DNA of 64,000 nt from Gammaproteobacteria bacterium (GTDB lineage: Bacteria; Pseudomonadota; Gammaproteobacteria; Eutrophobiales; Eutrophobiaceae), in contig JAJFKL010000030.1 in the NCBI GenBank assembly GCA_021773235.1, positions 248,001 to 312,000 of the forward strand. Reading direction: 5' to 3'. Numbering within the stretch: the first letter of the stretch is position 1; every line of letters begins with the position of its first letter. The translations under genes and the position numbers were made by a program. Below are positions 45,488 through 55,858 of this stretch, piece after piece. The notes under the pieces were generated by a model, which saw only the letters and a program-made list of their open reading frames with translations, did not search any database and was not told the DNA's origin.

Positions 45488-46689
45488 TGTCTGCAAGATT
45501 TAAACAGCAGGCAACATTATCTTCACATTATCATGTGAAGAATAAATTAATAGCTGGTTACGACCTTTGGTTGATGGGCATCTCTCTATTAATACTTTGT
45601 ATTGGTTTGGTGATGGTTGCATCGGCCTCTATTTCTATATCAGCCAAGGAATTTAATGATCCCTTACATTATCTATGGCGCCAGGGCTTAGCTGCAATGA
45701 TCGGTTTGTTCCTGGCGTTGATAATTTTAAAGATCCCGATGCGTTTCTGGGAAGCTGTCAGCGTTCCATTATTGATGACGGCAATATTCTTATTAATTTT
45801 GATTCTAATCCCGGGCGTTGGCAAGGAAGTAAATGGCAGTATGCGTTGGATTCAACTAGGACCATTTGCGTTACAAGCCTCTGAGCCAGTCAAGCTGTGT
45901 GTCATTGCTTATCTTGCTGGGTACATGGTGCGCCATGGAGAAACGGTACAAACAGACTTCGCCGGATTTATCAAACCGATTGGTGTACTGACCTTAATCT
46001 CGGGCTTGTTGTTACTTGAACCTGATTTCGGCGCAAGCGTGGTCTTGTTTGCAACCGCATTAGGTATGTTGTTCATGGGCGGTGTTCCTTTAACACGCTT
46101 TTTTGCATGGGTATCCGTTGCAGTTAGTGCATTAATCACCTTGGCAATTCTTTCTCCTTATCGTATGCAACGACTTATGAGTGTTGTTGATCCCTGGAAG
46201 GATCCTTATGACAGTGGTTTTCAGCTGACACAGGCATTGATTGCTTTTGGGCGGGGTGATTGGTTTGGAGTAGGACTTGGAAGTAGTGTACAAAAGCTCT
46301 TTTATTTACCGGAAGCACATACTGATTTTGTTTTTTCTGTTTTGGCAGAAGAGTTGGGTTTGTTCGGTAGTATAACGATGATTCTTTTATATTCTTTCAT
46401 TGTTTGGCGTGCCTTTGTTATTGGGCATATAGCCGAACGGGTGGAGAAATATTTTGCTGCCTATTTTGCTTACGGTATTGGCTTAATTGTTGGCATTCAA
46501 GCCTATATAAATATTGGCGTCAACATGGGTGTGTTACCTACCAAGGGATTGACCTTACCAATGATGAGTTATGGTGGTAATAGTTTGATCGTTTTTTGTA
46601 TGTTGCTAGGTATCCTTCTAAGAATTGAATACGAAAATAGGCAAGATGCTCGCAATATAATAACTAATGTGGTGCCAGCCTATGCGTGA
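45487..46689 (+). CDS. ftsW: Septal peptidoglycan polymerase FtsW
   Basis: FtsW is a SEDS-family glycosyltransferase that works with FtsI. The 400-residue protein has ten predicted helices and the SEDS signatures GSMRWIQLGPFALQASEPVK, FQLTQALIAFGRGDWFGVGLG and the ending LPMMSYGGNSLI. The ATG at 45487 overlaps the murD stop by one base; an overlapping TTG at 45484 is possible. Confidence 0.97.
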   Translation: MSARFKQQATLSSHYHVKNKLIAGYDLWLMGISLLILCIGLVMVASASISISAKEFNDPLHYLWRQGLAAMIGLFLALIILKIPMRFWEAVSVPLLMTAIFLLILILIPGVGKEVNGSMRWIQLGPFALQASEPVKLCVIAYLAGYMVRHGETVQTDFAGFIKPIGVLTLISGLLLLEPDFGASVVLFATALGMLFMGGVPLTRFFAWVSVAVSALITLAILSPYRMQRLMSVVDPWKDPYDSGFQLTQALIAFGRGDWFGVGLGSSVQKLFYLPEAHTDFVFSVLAEELGLFGSITMILLYSFIVWRAFVIGHIAERVEKYFAAYFAYGIGLIVGIQAYINIGVNMGVLPTKGLTLPMMSYGGNSLIVFCMLLGILLRIEYENRQDARNIITNVVPAYA

Positions 46690-47767
46690 TAAAAATATTC
46701 TTATCATGGCAGGTGGGACAGGTGGTCATATCTATCCAGCATTGGCTGTCGCCGATCATCTTAAAGAAAATGGATTTAATTTATTTTGGCTAGGCACAGA
46801 TAAGGGGCTCGAAACGAATGTTGTTCCAAATCATGGTTACCCATTATTAAAAATTAATGTTGCTGGTGTAAGAGGTAAAGGTTTAGTTCGCTTATTGTTT
46901 ACACCCATTATGCTTTTAATCGCTTTGATTCAAGCGCTCTTGATAATGATAAAAGTCCGTCCTGTTGCTGTGTTGGGCATGGGTGGTTTTGCAAGTGGGC
47001 CAGGAGGCATTGCCGCGTGGTTGATGCGAATACCTTTGTTAGTTCACGAGCAAAATGCGATTGCTGGTTTGACAAATAAATTGTTAGCGCCATTTGCTGT
47101 ATCAGTTATGGCTGCATTCCCTGGCGCATTTAAAGAGTCTAAAAAAATGACTATAACGGGTAATCCTGTACGTGAAGATATTGTAGGGTTGCCAGAGCCT
47201 GAAGAACGACATATGAATGATGATGCCAAGTTAATAAAGGTATTAGTGCTTGGCGGTAGCTTAGGTGCAAAAGCATTAAATGAAGTAATACCGAAATCAT
47301 TATTAGCCTTGAGCAATGAATATAAGATTGAAGTAAAACACCAGTGTGGAGAGAAACATTATGCAGTAATGAGCACAGCTTATAATGACAGTGCTATCAA
47401 CTCTGAAGTGACAGCCTTTATCGATGATATGGCTGCAGCCTATGCCTGGGCCGATATTGTCGTGTGTCGTGCAGGCGCATTGACCATCGCAGAATTAGCT
47501 GCGTGCGGTGTTGGTTCAATACTCATCCCATTTCCATATGCTGTTGATGATCACCAGACTGCAAATGCAAGTTATCTGTCGACAAAGGACGCTGCAATCC
47601 TGATTCAAGAAACCCAATTCTCAGTCGAGAAATTGAAAGAAGTGTTATTACAACTTTTAAATGCGCCAGAGCAATTATTGCAGATGGCCAAAAAAGCACG
47701 ATCACTCGCTAAGCCTGAAGCGACTGAGCTTGTTGCGAGTTTATGCATGGAGGCAGCACATGGCTGA
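46682..47767 (+). CDS. murG: Lipid II synthase MurG
   Basis: MurG adds GlcNAc to lipid I on the inner face of the membrane. The start is ATG 46682, overlapping ftsW by 8 bases, and gives 361 residues. The glycine-rich loop [30 protein letters not shown] and [15 protein letters not shown] are all diagnostic of this GT28 enzyme. Confidence 0.97.
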   Translation: MRDKNILIMAGGTGGHIYPALAVADHLKENGFNLFWLGTDKGLETNVVPNHGYPLLKINVAGVRGKGLVRLLFTPIMLLIALIQALLIMIKVRPVAVLGMGGFASGPGGIAAWLMRIPLLVHEQNAIAGLTNKLLAPFAVSVMAAFPGAFKESKKMTITGNPVREDIVGLPEPEERHMNDDAKLIKVLVLGGSLGAKALNEVIPKSLLALSNEYKIEVKHQCGEKHYAVMSTAYNDSAINSEVTAFIDDMAAAYAWADIVVCRAGALTIAELAACGVGSILIPFPYAVDDHQTANASYLSTKDAAILIQETQFSVEKLKEVLLQLLNAPEQLLQMAKKARSLAKPEATELVASLCMEAAHG

Positions 47768-49181
47768 TATGCAATCACACGCAATGGGTCGAGTGAAACA
47801 CCTTCACTTTATTGGCATCGGTGGTGCTGGTATGGGTGGTATAGCTGAGGTGCTTAAAAATATTGGTTATGAAATTAGTGGATCTGATATTAAAGAAAGT
47901 GCTATTACGCAAAGACTTGAGTCACTGGGTATACAAATATCAATAGGACATTCAGCAGAAAATATTAAAGAAACGGATGTCGTTGTTATAACGAGCGCTA
48001 TTGATGAGAGTAATGAAGAAATATGTGCAGCTCGGAAAAATAGAATTCCCATTGTACGTCGTGCAGAAATGTTAGCGGAGCTCATGCGCTTTAGTCCAGG
48101 TATCGCTATTGCCGGGACTCATGGGAAAACAACAACTACAAGTCTGGTTGCCAGTGTGTTGGCTGAGGGAGGACTTGATCCGACCTATGTTATTGGTGGC
48201 CTATTAAACAGTTCAGGATCTCATGCGCGTCTAGGCAGTGGTAAATATATTGTTGCTGAAGCAGATGAAAGCGATGCCTCTTTTTTGCATCTTTATCCAA
48301 TAATTGCAGTGATCACAAATATTGATGCAGATCATCTGGATACTTATGCTGGTGATTTTGCAAACCTGCGACATAATTTTGTTGAGTTTACACACCAGTT
48401 GCCTTTTTACGGTTTAGCCGTGCTCTGTATTGATGATGAAGGTGTTAGAAAAATATTGCCTGAGGTTACAAAGCCTGTTGTAACTTATGGGGTTGATTTT
48501 GAAGCTGATTACAACGCTGAATTATTACGTCAGGAAAATGAAATAACCTGGTTCAAGGTGTCACGTAAAGATAAGAAAGACTGGTTAGAAGTCGAGCTCA
48601 AATTACCAGGCAAACACAATTTATTAAATGCATTGGCATCAATTGCTGTTGCTCATGAATTAGGCGTTAGTGATCAAGATATTATTAATGCGCTATGTCA
48701 CTTTCAGGGGATATCTCGTCGTTGTCATTTGCGTGGTGAGATCAAAATTAATGAACTCAATATTACCTTCATAGATGACTATGCCCATCACCCCACAGAA
48801 ATTGAAGCTACGTTCGCAGCTATTCGAGCGGGTTGGCCTAATCGTCGACTAGTCGTTGTATACCAACCGCATCGATACACACGTATGCGTGATTTGTTCG
48901 AAGATTTTAGTCAGGTTCTCTCACAAGCAGATAGCCTATTAATATTGGATGTATATGCAGCTGGTGAAGAACACATTGCTGGAGCAGACAGTCGTTCATT
49001 ATGTCGAGCTATAAGGCTAAGAGGTCAAGCAGAGCCTATTTTTATCGAGGATAAAGATAAGGTGCTCGATGTGTTGACGAGCGTAGTTAAAGAAAATGAT
49101 CTGCTTTTGACATTAGGCGCTGGTGATATTGGTTCAATTTCAAAACAGCTTTATCAAGATTGTTCAGGATCACTGCATTAA
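47760..49181 (+). CDS. murC: UDP-MurNAc-L-alanine ligase
   Basis: MurC adds the first L-alanine to UDP-MurNAc. The start is ATG 47760, with GGAGG just before it and an 8-base overlap with murG; the longer open frame upstream is inside murG. The 473 residues include the [17 protein letters not shown] opening, the ATP loop [14 protein letters not shown] and [13 protein letters not shown]. Confidence 0.97.
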   Translation: MADMQSHAMGRVKHLHFIGIGGAGMGGIAEVLKNIGYEISGSDIKESAITQRLESLGIQISIGHSAENIKETDVVVITSAIDESNEEICAARKNRIPIVRRAEMLAELMRFSPGIAIAGTHGKTTTTSLVASVLAEGGLDPTYVIGGLLNSSGSHARLGSGKYIVAEADESDASFLHLYPIIAVITNIDADHLDTYAGDFANLRHNFVEFTHQLPFYGLAVLCIDDEGVRKILPEVTKPVVTYGVDFEADYNAELLRQENEITWFKVSRKDKKDWLEVELKLPGKHNLLNALASIAVAHELGVSDQDIINALCHFQGISRRCHLRGEIKINELNITFIDDYAHHPTEIEATFAAIRAGWPNRRLVVVYQPHRYTRMRDLFEDFSQVLSQADSLLILDVYAAGEEHIAGADSRSLCRAIRLRGQAEPIFIEDKDKVLDVLTSVVKENDLLLTLGAGDIGSISKQLYQDCSGSLH

Positions 49182-49192
49182 AGGATATAACT

Positions 49193-50155
49193 TTGTTAAG
49201 TGTACAAAATGAAATGCAATACAGGCAGTCAGGTTTAAAAAACAGAATGCGAAAAACTATTGATACATCGAGATTAAGAGGTGAGTTACGAGAGCATGAA
49301 TCAATGTCTCGTCATACCTCCTGGAAAACTGGCGGTGCTGCTGATTATTTCTATTCACCGGCGGATATTGATGACTTATCTGTTTTTATTTCTGAAATAC
49401 CAATAGAACTACCCATTCTTTGGGTAGGGTTGGGAAGTAACTTATTAGTACGTGATGGCGGTATATCTGGCGTCGTGGTTTCTGTAGTGGGTGTGCTTGA
49501 TAATCTTGAATTCACCAATGGAAATGAAATTTCTATTGGTGCGGGTGTGCCGTGCGTTAAAGCAGCACGTTTTGCTGCAAAACACGGACTTGGTGGAATT
49601 GAGTTTTTGGCAGGCATTCCCGGATCAATAGGTGGAGCTTTAGCGATGAATGCCGGAGCTTATGGTGGAGAGATTTGGCAAAATGTAAATCAGGTCGAAA
49701 CAATAAACCGAAAAGGTAAACGTAAGAACTATGCTAAAGAACATTTTGAGATTGCCTACCGTAGTGTCTCACTTCCAAAAGATGAATGGTTTACTGCTTG
49801 CAAGATTGAATTGGAAATCTCTTCTAAGAGTGTAGTTGAGAACAGTATTAAAACGATGTTAAGCGAACGCGCAGAAGCACAACCGTTAGGAAAATTAAGT
49901 TGTGGTTCGGTCTTTAGAAACCCACCAGAGAATTATGCGGCAAGATTAATAGAGTCATGTGGTCTTAAGGGAAAACATGTCGGAGGTGCATGCGTATCAG
50001 AAAAGCATGCCAATTTCATAATTAATATGGGCGATGCGACTTCATCTGATATAGAACGGTTGATTGAATTAATTCGTACAACAGTATACGAAAAACATGC
50101 TGTTAAATTATTTCCTGAAGTAAGAGTTATTGGTGACTCCGGGGGAGAGCAATAA
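49193..50155 (+). CDS. murB: UDP-N-acetylenolpyruvoylglucosamine reductase
   Basis: MurB reduces the MurA product to UDP-MurNAc using FAD and NADPH. FAD-binding motifs LPILWVGLGSNLLVRDGGI and FLAGIPGSIGGALAMNAGAYGG and the catalytic-serine segment LSCGSVFRNP are clear; the short length points to the type II form. The start is uncertain: TTG 49193 follows AAAGGAT at a good distance, but ATG 49214 and ATG 49244 are also possible, the last giving 303 residues. Confidence 0.93.
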   Translation: MLSVQNEMQYRQSGLKNRMRKTIDTSRLRGELREHESMSRHTSWKTGGAADYFYSPADIDDLSVFISEIPIELPILWVGLGSNLLVRDGGISGVVVSVVGVLDNLEFTNGNEISIGAGVPCVKAARFAAKHGLGGIEFLAGIPGSIGGALAMNAGAYGGEIWQNVNQVETINRKGKRKNYAKEHFEIAYRSVSLPKDEWFTACKIELEISSKSVVENSIKTMLSERAEAQPLGKLSCGSVFRNPPENYAARLIESCGLKGKHVGGACVSEKHANFIINMGDATSSDIERLIELIRTTVYEKHAVKLFPEVRVIGDSGGEQ

Positions 50156-51111
50156 TGCTTCTGCCAGATTATCAATCACAAGAGTTTGGCAAGGTTGCTG
50201 TTCTGATGGGGGGGCAATCTGCTGAGCGAGCTATTTCTCTGGAAAGTGGGAAAGCTGTAACGACAGCCCTGTGTAATGCAGGCGTAGATGCGCATGAAAT
50301 TGATTTTGATAGAGAGACGTTTAATCGATTAATTAATGATGATTTTCAACGTGTCTTTATCGCATTACATGGACGCGGTGGTGAGGATGGAACAATACAG
50401 GGCGCTTTGGAAACCATTGGCCTGCCTTATACAGGTAGTGGCGTCTTAGGTTCTGCATTAGCAATGGACAAAATCAGAAGCAAATCACTTTGGCGAGATG
50501 TTGGATTATCAACACCTGCTGCTGTTGAATTATCTGCAACAAGTCAGTGGGACCAAATAGCAGAACAGATTGGTTTGCCGATCATGGTAAAGCCAGTCAG
50601 AGAAGGTTCTAGTATAGGTGCAAGCAAAGTAAGCAATGTTAAAGATTTATCAGTCGCGTGGTCTCAGGCAAATCAATTTGATGGCCGAGTAATGGCAGAA
50701 AGTTGGATTGAAGGTAATGAATATACAGTTCCAATATTAGGTAACGTTGTGTTACCTGTTATTAAACTTGAAACCTCACGCGATTTTTATGATTACAAAG
50801 CCAAGTATGAAGACAACGATACAAAATATATTTGCCCTTGTGGTCTTGATGAGGTGTTTGAAAAAAACTTGGGCGAACTATCTTTGAAAGCATGCCAACA
50901 TTTAGGTGTTAGCGGATGGGCGCGTGTTGACATAATGGTTGATGATGCAAATCAAGCTTGGTTAATTGAAGTTAATACTGTCCCAGGTATGACAAGTCAT
51001 AGTTTGGTTCCTATGGGAGCTAAACAAGCAGGTATTTCCTTCGAGCAATTAGTAGTTCAAATATTGGCAACGAGTTTAGTAATTCCCAATGAGATGGGGT
51101 TAAAGAACTAA
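50155..51111 (+). CDS. ddl: D-alanine-D-alanine ligase
   Basis: Ddl makes D-Ala-D-Ala for MurF. The 318-residue ATP-grasp protein starts with the VLMGGQSAERAISLESG segment and includes IALHGRGGEDGTIQG, LPIMVKPVREGSSIGASKV and EVNTVPGMTSHSLVPM. The tyrosine in the D-Ala site is normal for a D-Ala-D-Ala form (YDYKAKY-type region: FYDYKAKYE). It overlaps murB and ftsQ by one base each (TAATG). Confidence 0.96.
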   Translation: MLLPDYQSQEFGKVAVLMGGQSAERAISLESGKAVTTALCNAGVDAHEIDFDRETFNRLINDDFQRVFIALHGRGGEDGTIQGALETIGLPYTGSGVLGSALAMDKIRSKSLWRDVGLSTPAAVELSATSQWDQIAEQIGLPIMVKPVREGSSIGASKVSNVKDLSVAWSQANQFDGRVMAESWIEGNEYTVPILGNVVLPVIKLETSRDFYDYKAKYEDNDTKYICPCGLDEVFEKNLGELSLKACQHLGVSGWARVDIMVDDANQAWLIEVNTVPGMTSHSLVPMGAKQAGISFEQLVVQILATSLVIPNEMGLKN

Positions 51112-51863
51112 TGGCTATCGATATGGTTATTGATCCAGATAAGTTACATTTTGAAACGCCAAGTCGAGGTTATCTCCGAGGATCAAAATTGTTTGGCAGC
51201 GCGTTTGTTTTGATCTTCGTGTCGATGATGGTATGGGGTGGGATGATCTTATCAAACCCTGATACGCTACCAATTAAACAAGTAAGGATTGAAGGAGACT
51301 TTACGCGTTTATCTCCGGTAGATTTGCAGTTACTTGTTACCGATAAAGTGAGAGGTGGTTTTTTCAATCTTGATGTAGATGCAGTTCGGCTTGCTTTGCT
51401 GGATGAGCCCTGGGTTAGTGAAGTTATAGTGAAGCGTATATGGCCAGATGCATTACGCGTTATCGTGATTGAACAGGTTCCTGTTGTTAGATGGGGGGAT
51501 TCAGGTCTACTAAATCTAGTAGGCGAATACTTTTCACCTGAAGTTGAAACTATTCCCAATGATCTTCCATTGTTATCAGGTCCCGAAGGTTCAGAACTAA
51601 ATTTATTAAATATGTTTAATTTAATGCAAGAACAAGTTCAGCTTATAGGCTTCAACATAGCATCACTTTTTCTGGATGATAGACGGGCATGGTCACTTCA
51701 TTTTACAAATGGGATAAAGGTAACTCTAGGACGACGTGATTTCGAAGAACGGTTTAATCGAGTTTTGACTTTAATACCAACAACAACATCAGGTCGTATT
51801 GATCAAATTGAATCAATCGATATGCGATATACAAATGGGTTTTCAATTCTATGGAAAAAATAA
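51111..51863 (+). CDS. ftsQ: Cell division protein FtsQ
   Basis: A 250-residue bitopic divisome protein. A short cytoplasmic part, a membrane helix (about 28-47, FVLIFVSMMVWGGMIL), a POTRA domain (IKQVRIEGDFTRLSPVDLQ to PWVSEVIVKRIWPDALRVIV) and the beta domain follow in order. It links FtsBL to the Z-ring. Divergent in sequence, as usual for FtsQ. Confidence 0.95.
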   Translation: MAIDMVIDPDKLHFETPSRGYLRGSKLFGSAFVLIFVSMMVWGGMILSNPDTLPIKQVRIEGDFTRLSPVDLQLLVTDKVRGGFFNLDVDAVRLALLDEPWVSEVIVKRIWPDALRVIVIEQVPVVRWGDSGLLNLVGEYFSPEVETIPNDLPLLSGPEGSELNLLNMFNLMQEQVQLIGFNIASLFLDDRRAWSLHFTNGIKVTLGRRDFEERFNRVLTLIPTTTSGRIDQIESIDMRYTNGFSILWKK

Positions 51864-51902
51864 TATCAATCACTCTGCAAGATAATATCAGGCGGATTAA
51901 AA

Positions 51903-53138
51903 ATGGTTAAAAAAGCGGATAAAAATCTAATTGTTGGATTAGATATTGGTACATCCAAGGTGGTTGCGATCGTTGGTGAGATTTCAATTGATGATGAGAT
52001 TGAAATAATCGGCATTGGATCAAACCAATCACGTGGTCTTAAGAAAGGTGTGGTCGTCAATATTGAATCAACAGTTCATTCAATACAAAGAGCGATTGAA
52101 GAAGCCGAGTTAATGGCCGGTTGTGAAATTCATTCTGTTTTTACAGGGATTGCTGGTAGTCATATACGTAGTTTGAATTCACATGGCATTGTTGCAATTC
52201 GAGATAATGAAGTTACTTATGGTGATGTAGATCGGGTTATTGATGCAGCAAAGGCGGTTGCAATACCGGCCGACCAAAAGATTCTGCATATACTGCCGCA
52301 GGAATTTATTATCGATAACCAGGAAGGTGTTAAAGAGCCTATAGGGATGTCTGGAGTACGGCTTGAAGCAAAAGTGCATATGGTGACGGGCGCTGTTAGT
52401 GCTGCACAGAATATAGTGAAGTGTGTGCGTCGTTGCGGTCTGGAAGTAGATGATATTATTTTAGAACAATTAGCTTCAAGTTATTCAGTCTTGACCGAGG
52501 ATGAAAAAGATCTTGGGGTCTGCATGATTGATATTGGTGGTGGCACGACTGATATTGCTGTGTTTACTGATGGTGCAATTCACCATACTGCTGTTATTCC
52601 AATAGCTGGTGATCAGGTTACAAATGATATTGCTGTTGCATTACGCACACCGACACAACATGCGGAAGATATAAAGGTTCAATACGCTTGTGCACTGACA
52701 CAATTGGCTAACAATGATGAAAGTATCGAAGTGCCAAGTGTTGGGGATCGTCCGTCACGTCGTCTGGCGAGACAAACATTAGCTGAGGTAGTACAACCCC
52801 GATACGAAGAATTATTCACCTTAGTTCAGGCAGAGTTAAGACGTAGCGGTTATGAAAGTTTGATCGCAGCCGGGATTGTTTTGACTGGAGGCAGTTCAAA
52901 AATGGAAGGAGCTATCGATTTGGCTGAAGAAATTTTTCATATGCCAGTTCGTCTTGGTATTCCACAGTATGTTTCAGGTTTGTCCGACGTTGTTAAAAGT
53001 CCAATTTATGCAACGGGTGTAGGTTTACTTATTTTTGGAAAGAGACAGAGTCAAGAGGGTAATACACAGATACATATCAATGATGGTGTTAAAGGTATTT
53101 TTGAAAGAATGAAAAGTTGGTTTCAGGGTAATTTTTAA
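51903..53138 (+). CDS. ftsA: Cell division protein FtsA
   Basis: FtsA is an actin-like ATPase that tethers FtsZ to the membrane. The 411 residues contain LIVGLDIGTSKVVAIVGE (phosphate 1), MIDIGGGTTDIAVF (phosphate 2) and IVLTGGSSKMEGAIDLAE (adenosine), and end in an amphipathic helix (IFERMKSWFQGNF). It lies 39 bases after ftsQ and 33 before ftsZ. Confidence 0.97.
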   Translation: MVKKADKNLIVGLDIGTSKVVAIVGEISIDDEIEIIGIGSNQSRGLKKGVVVNIESTVHSIQRAIEEAELMAGCEIHSVFTGIAGSHIRSLNSHGIVAIRDNEVTYGDVDRVIDAAKAVAIPADQKILHILPQEFIIDNQEGVKEPIGMSGVRLEAKVHMVTGAVSAAQNIVKCVRRCGLEVDDIILEQLASSYSVLTEDEKDLGVCMIDIGGGTTDIAVFTDGAIHHTAVIPIAGDQVTNDIAVALRTPTQHAEDIKVQYACALTQLANNDESIEVPSVGDRPSRRLARQTLAEVVQPRYEELFTLVQAELRRSGYESLIAAGIVLTGGSSKMEGAIDLAEEIFHMPVRLGIPQYVSGLSDVVKSPIYATGVGLLIFGKRQSQEGNTQIHINDGVKGIFERMKSWFQGNF

Positions 53139-53171
53139 TTAATAATTATATGCAATGTAGGAGGTTACAAG

Positions 53172-54308
53172 ATGTTTGAATTAGTCGATGCAACTAATCA
53201 GGCGGCTATTATAAAAGTAATAGGTGTCGGTGGTGGTGGTGGCAATGCGTTACAGCATATGCTGGGTGCTAATATTGAAGGTGTAGAATTTATTTGTGCG
53301 AATACTGATTCACAAGCACTTAGAAATTCAAATGCGAAAACCGTTTTGCAATTGGGTACAAATATGACCAAAGGATTGGGCGCGGGCGCTGATCCAGAAG
53401 TTGGACGGCAAGCAGCATTAGAAGATCGTGACCGCTTAATGGATGTTCTCGAAGGTTCGGACATGGTGTTTATTACAGCGGGTATGGGTGGTGGTACTGG
53501 TACTGGTGCCGCACCAATAGTTGCCCAGGTTGCAAAAGAGATGGGAATCTTGACCGTTGCCGTTGTTACGCGACCGTTTGCATTTGAAGGTAAAAAACGA
53601 GCTGCAATTGCTGAAGAAGGTATTATTGAATTAAGTCAGTTTGTTGATTCATTGATCACAATACCGAATGAAAAGTTACTGAGTGTCCTTGGTAGAGATG
53701 TAAGTTTGCTAAATGCTTTTGGTGCAGCGAATGATGTTTTGTTAGGAGCTGTGCAAGGTATAGCTGAGTTAATAACGTGTCCTGGTCTGATCAATGTGGA
53801 TTTCGCGGATGTTAGAACAGTAATGTCTGAGATGGGTATGGCTATGATGGGATCTGGAAAGGCACAAGGTGAAGAACGTGCAAAAGTCGCGGCAGAAGCG
53901 GCGATATCTAGTCCCTTATTAGAGGATGTGAATCTTTCAGGTGCGAGAGGCATTCTGGTTAACATTACTGCAGGCATGGATCTATCTATCGGTGAGTTTG
54001 ATGAGGTGGGTAGAACAGTCAAGGAATTTGCTTCTGATAATGCAACAGTCGTTGTTGGAACTGTTATTGACCCTGAGATGTCTGGTGATATTCGAGTCAC
54101 CATAGTCGCTACTGGACTTGGAAATATAATCAAAGAAGATGCATCTCGTGTGAAATTGGTTCAAAATGAAACGATAAGTGTTGATTATAAGGACTTTGAA
54201 CGTCCAACGGTGATGAGGAACCAAGTGCCTGAGGCAGATGAAGAGCCGGTATCAGATGATGCGGATTACCTTGATATCCCAGCATTTTTGAGGAGACAAG
54301 CAGACTAA
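53172..54308 (+). CDS. ftsZ: Cell division protein FtsZ
   Basis: The tubulin-like GTPase that forms the division ring. The 378 residues contain the nucleotide loops [13 protein letters not shown] and [13 protein letters not shown], the T7 loop [14 protein letters not shown], and the conserved C-terminal tail [14 protein letters not shown] that binds FtsA and ZipA. A strong TAGGAGGT ribosome binding site precedes the ATG, fitting its high expression. Confidence 0.98.
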   Translation: MFELVDATNQAAIIKVIGVGGGGGNALQHMLGANIEGVEFICANTDSQALRNSNAKTVLQLGTNMTKGLGAGADPEVGRQAALEDRDRLMDVLEGSDMVFITAGMGGGTGTGAAPIVAQVAKEMGILTVAVVTRPFAFEGKKRAAIAEEGIIELSQFVDSLITIPNEKLLSVLGRDVSLLNAFGAANDVLLGAVQGIAELITCPGLINVDFADVRTVMSEMGMAMMGSGKAQGEERAKVAAEAAISSPLLEDVNLSGARGILVNITAGMDLSIGEFDEVGRTVKEFASDNATVVVGTVIDPEMSGDIRVTIVATGLGNIIKEDASRVKLVQNETISVDYKDFERPTVMRNQVPEADEEPVSDDADYLDIPAFLRRQAD

Positions 54309-54322
54309 ATTTAGCTTGTACG

Positions 54323-54331
54323 TGGTATAGT
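54323..54331 (+). promoter_or_regulatory. Extended -10 promoter for lpxC
   Basis: TGGTATAGT in the 138-base gap after ftsZ fits an extended -10 (TGnTATAAT). No good -35 is seen, as expected for this class. A start near 54338 would give a leader of about 110 bases that includes the hairpin at 54332-54358. Confidence 0.5.
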
Positions 54332-54358
54332 AGACCCCGGAATTGGGGAATTCCGGGT
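54332..54358 (+). promoter_or_regulatory. Hairpin in the lpxC leader
   Basis: CCCGGAATT-GGGG-AATTCCGGG, a 9-bp GC/AT stem, lies directly after the putative lpxC promoter. No T-tract follows, so it is not a normal terminator. It could protect the 5' end or separate ftsZ from lpxC mRNA. Confidence 0.45.
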
Positions 54359-54446
54359 CAGAACTCCTTGCTGACACCAAAATTGCCTATAAAACAAGTA
54401 CATAAGGATTATAGCTCCAATAGAGAGTAAGTTAGAAATAGTTAAG

Positions 54447-55358
54447 ATGATAAGGCAACGGACATTAAAAAACGTAATTCGGGCTACCGGAGTAGGTCTG
54501 CACACGGGTAAAAAGGTATTTTTAACCTTGAGGCCAGCACCAGTTAACTCAGGTATTAATTTCCGTCGTGTCGATCTGGACCCCGCTATTGAAATTCCCG
54601 CTAACCCTGAATTTGTGGGAGACACCAGTCTTTCAACCACATTAGTCAAAGATAATGTGCGAATTTCAACGGTAGAACATTTGCTGTCTGCCTTGGCAGG
54701 TTTTGGCATTGATAATGCTTATATTGATCTTAGTGCTGATGAAGTTCCTATAATGGATGGCAGTGCTGGTCCGTTTGTGTTTTTAATTCAGTCTGCTGGT
54801 GTCGAAGAACAGAATACGGCAAAAAAATTCTTAAAAATAAAACAAAAGGTGCGAGTTGAACATGAAGGAAAATGGGCAATGTTCGAACCTTTTGATGGAT
54901 TCAAAGTAGGCTTTACTATCGAGTTTGATCATCCGGTTTTTAATGATAAAAATTGTCAGGCAGAAATAGATTTTTCTACAACTTCGTTTGTAAAGGAAGT
55001 TAGTCGTGCCCGGACCTTTGGTTTTATGCGTGATGTTGAGTTATTACGTGAGAATAATCTGGCATTAGGTGGGAGTTTGGATAACGCCGTTGTTGTTGAT
55101 GATTATAGAATCCTTAATGAGGATGGCCTACGGTATGAAGACGAATGTGTAAAACATAAAATACTAGATGCTATAGGTGATTTGTATTTATTAGGACATA
55201 GTCTGATAGGATCTTTTAAGGGATATAAATCAGGGCATGCGCTTAACAATGCATTATTACGTGAATTGATGGCAAATGAAGATTCATGGGAACTGGTTAC
55301 CTTTGAAGATGAGCATAAGGCACCTATTTCTTTTATGCAGTCGATGCCTGCAAATTAA
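54447..55358 (+). CDS. lpxC: UDP-3-O-acyl-N-acetylglucosamine deacetylase
   Basis: LpxC is the zinc-dependent committed step of lipid A synthesis. The 303 residues (E. coli 305) contain the zinc ligands in [17 protein letters not shown] and [14 protein letters not shown] (HKxxD), and the catalytic His region [12 protein letters not shown]. It proves an LPS-bearing outer membrane. Its stop is 2 bases from that of the convergent dciA. Confidence 0.98.
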   Translation: MIRQRTLKNVIRATGVGLHTGKKVFLTLRPAPVNSGINFRRVDLDPAIEIPANPEFVGDTSLSTTLVKDNVRISTVEHLLSALAGFGIDNAYIDLSADEVPIMDGSAGPFVFLIQSAGVEEQNTAKKFLKIKQKVRVEHEGKWAMFEPFDGFKVGFTIEFDHPVFNDKNCQAEIDFSTTSFVKEVSRARTFGFMRDVELLRENNLALGGSLDNAVVVDDYRILNEDGLRYEDECVKHKILDAIGDLYLLGHSLIGSFKGYKSGHALNNALLRELMANEDSWELVTFEDEHKAPISFMQSMPAN

Positions 55359-55360
55359 TT

Positions 55361-55819
55361 TTATTTAAGGCGATTTTTAGAAATATTTAAAAAACAATTG
55401 CGCAGTTCAGGGTCGCTAAAACTATTGGCTACATCGTTTAGAAATTGCGCTGCATTATTAGATAAATAAATTGGTTTTTTAATTAAAGTAGCATTTTCGG
55501 ACATTGATTTTTTAATTTTAATTCTGATAGTTTTAATAGAAGTAAAATTTAGTTGTTGATTAAAAACATTAAGGATAACTGGAATATTATAACGAAGCCG
55601 GGTTGCCCAGGCTGAAGAGCTAACTAGTAAAACCGCAGTATCAGCGTTTATATTAGCTAGTTCAAATTTATCATTTAAGGATGGATCGAGTAGTTTTTTT
55701 AAACTGCGATCAATTTCCTGGATAGAGTTTGCTTTTTTATACAAAGCAGCAAATGAACAATGCTCGTCATTTATTAAACTACTGATGGGTAGAGTTTTGT
55801 GTTTATTTTCACTGCTCAT
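55361..55819 (-). CDS. dciA: DUF721 family protein, DciA-like
   Basis: A 152-residue DUF721/DciA-type protein. DciA loads the replicative helicase DnaB in bacteria that lack DnaC. The KH-like core is seen in LDPSLNDKFELANINADTAVLLVSSSAWATRLRY. The position on the opposite strand between lpxC and the M23/secA genes is typical of many gammaproteobacteria. The sequence is divergent, so the functional name is moderately certain. Confidence 0.82.
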   Translation of the reverse strand: MSSENKHKTLPISSLINDEHCSFAALYKKANSIQEIDRSLKKLLDPSLNDKFELANINADTAVLLVSSSAWATRLRYNIPVILNVFNQQLNFTSIKTIRIKIKKSMSENATLIKKPIYLSNNAAQFLNDVANSFSDPELRNCFLNISKNRLK

Positions 55820-55858
55820 GGTTATATACGATTATAGATTTAAATTTGACGTAAATAT

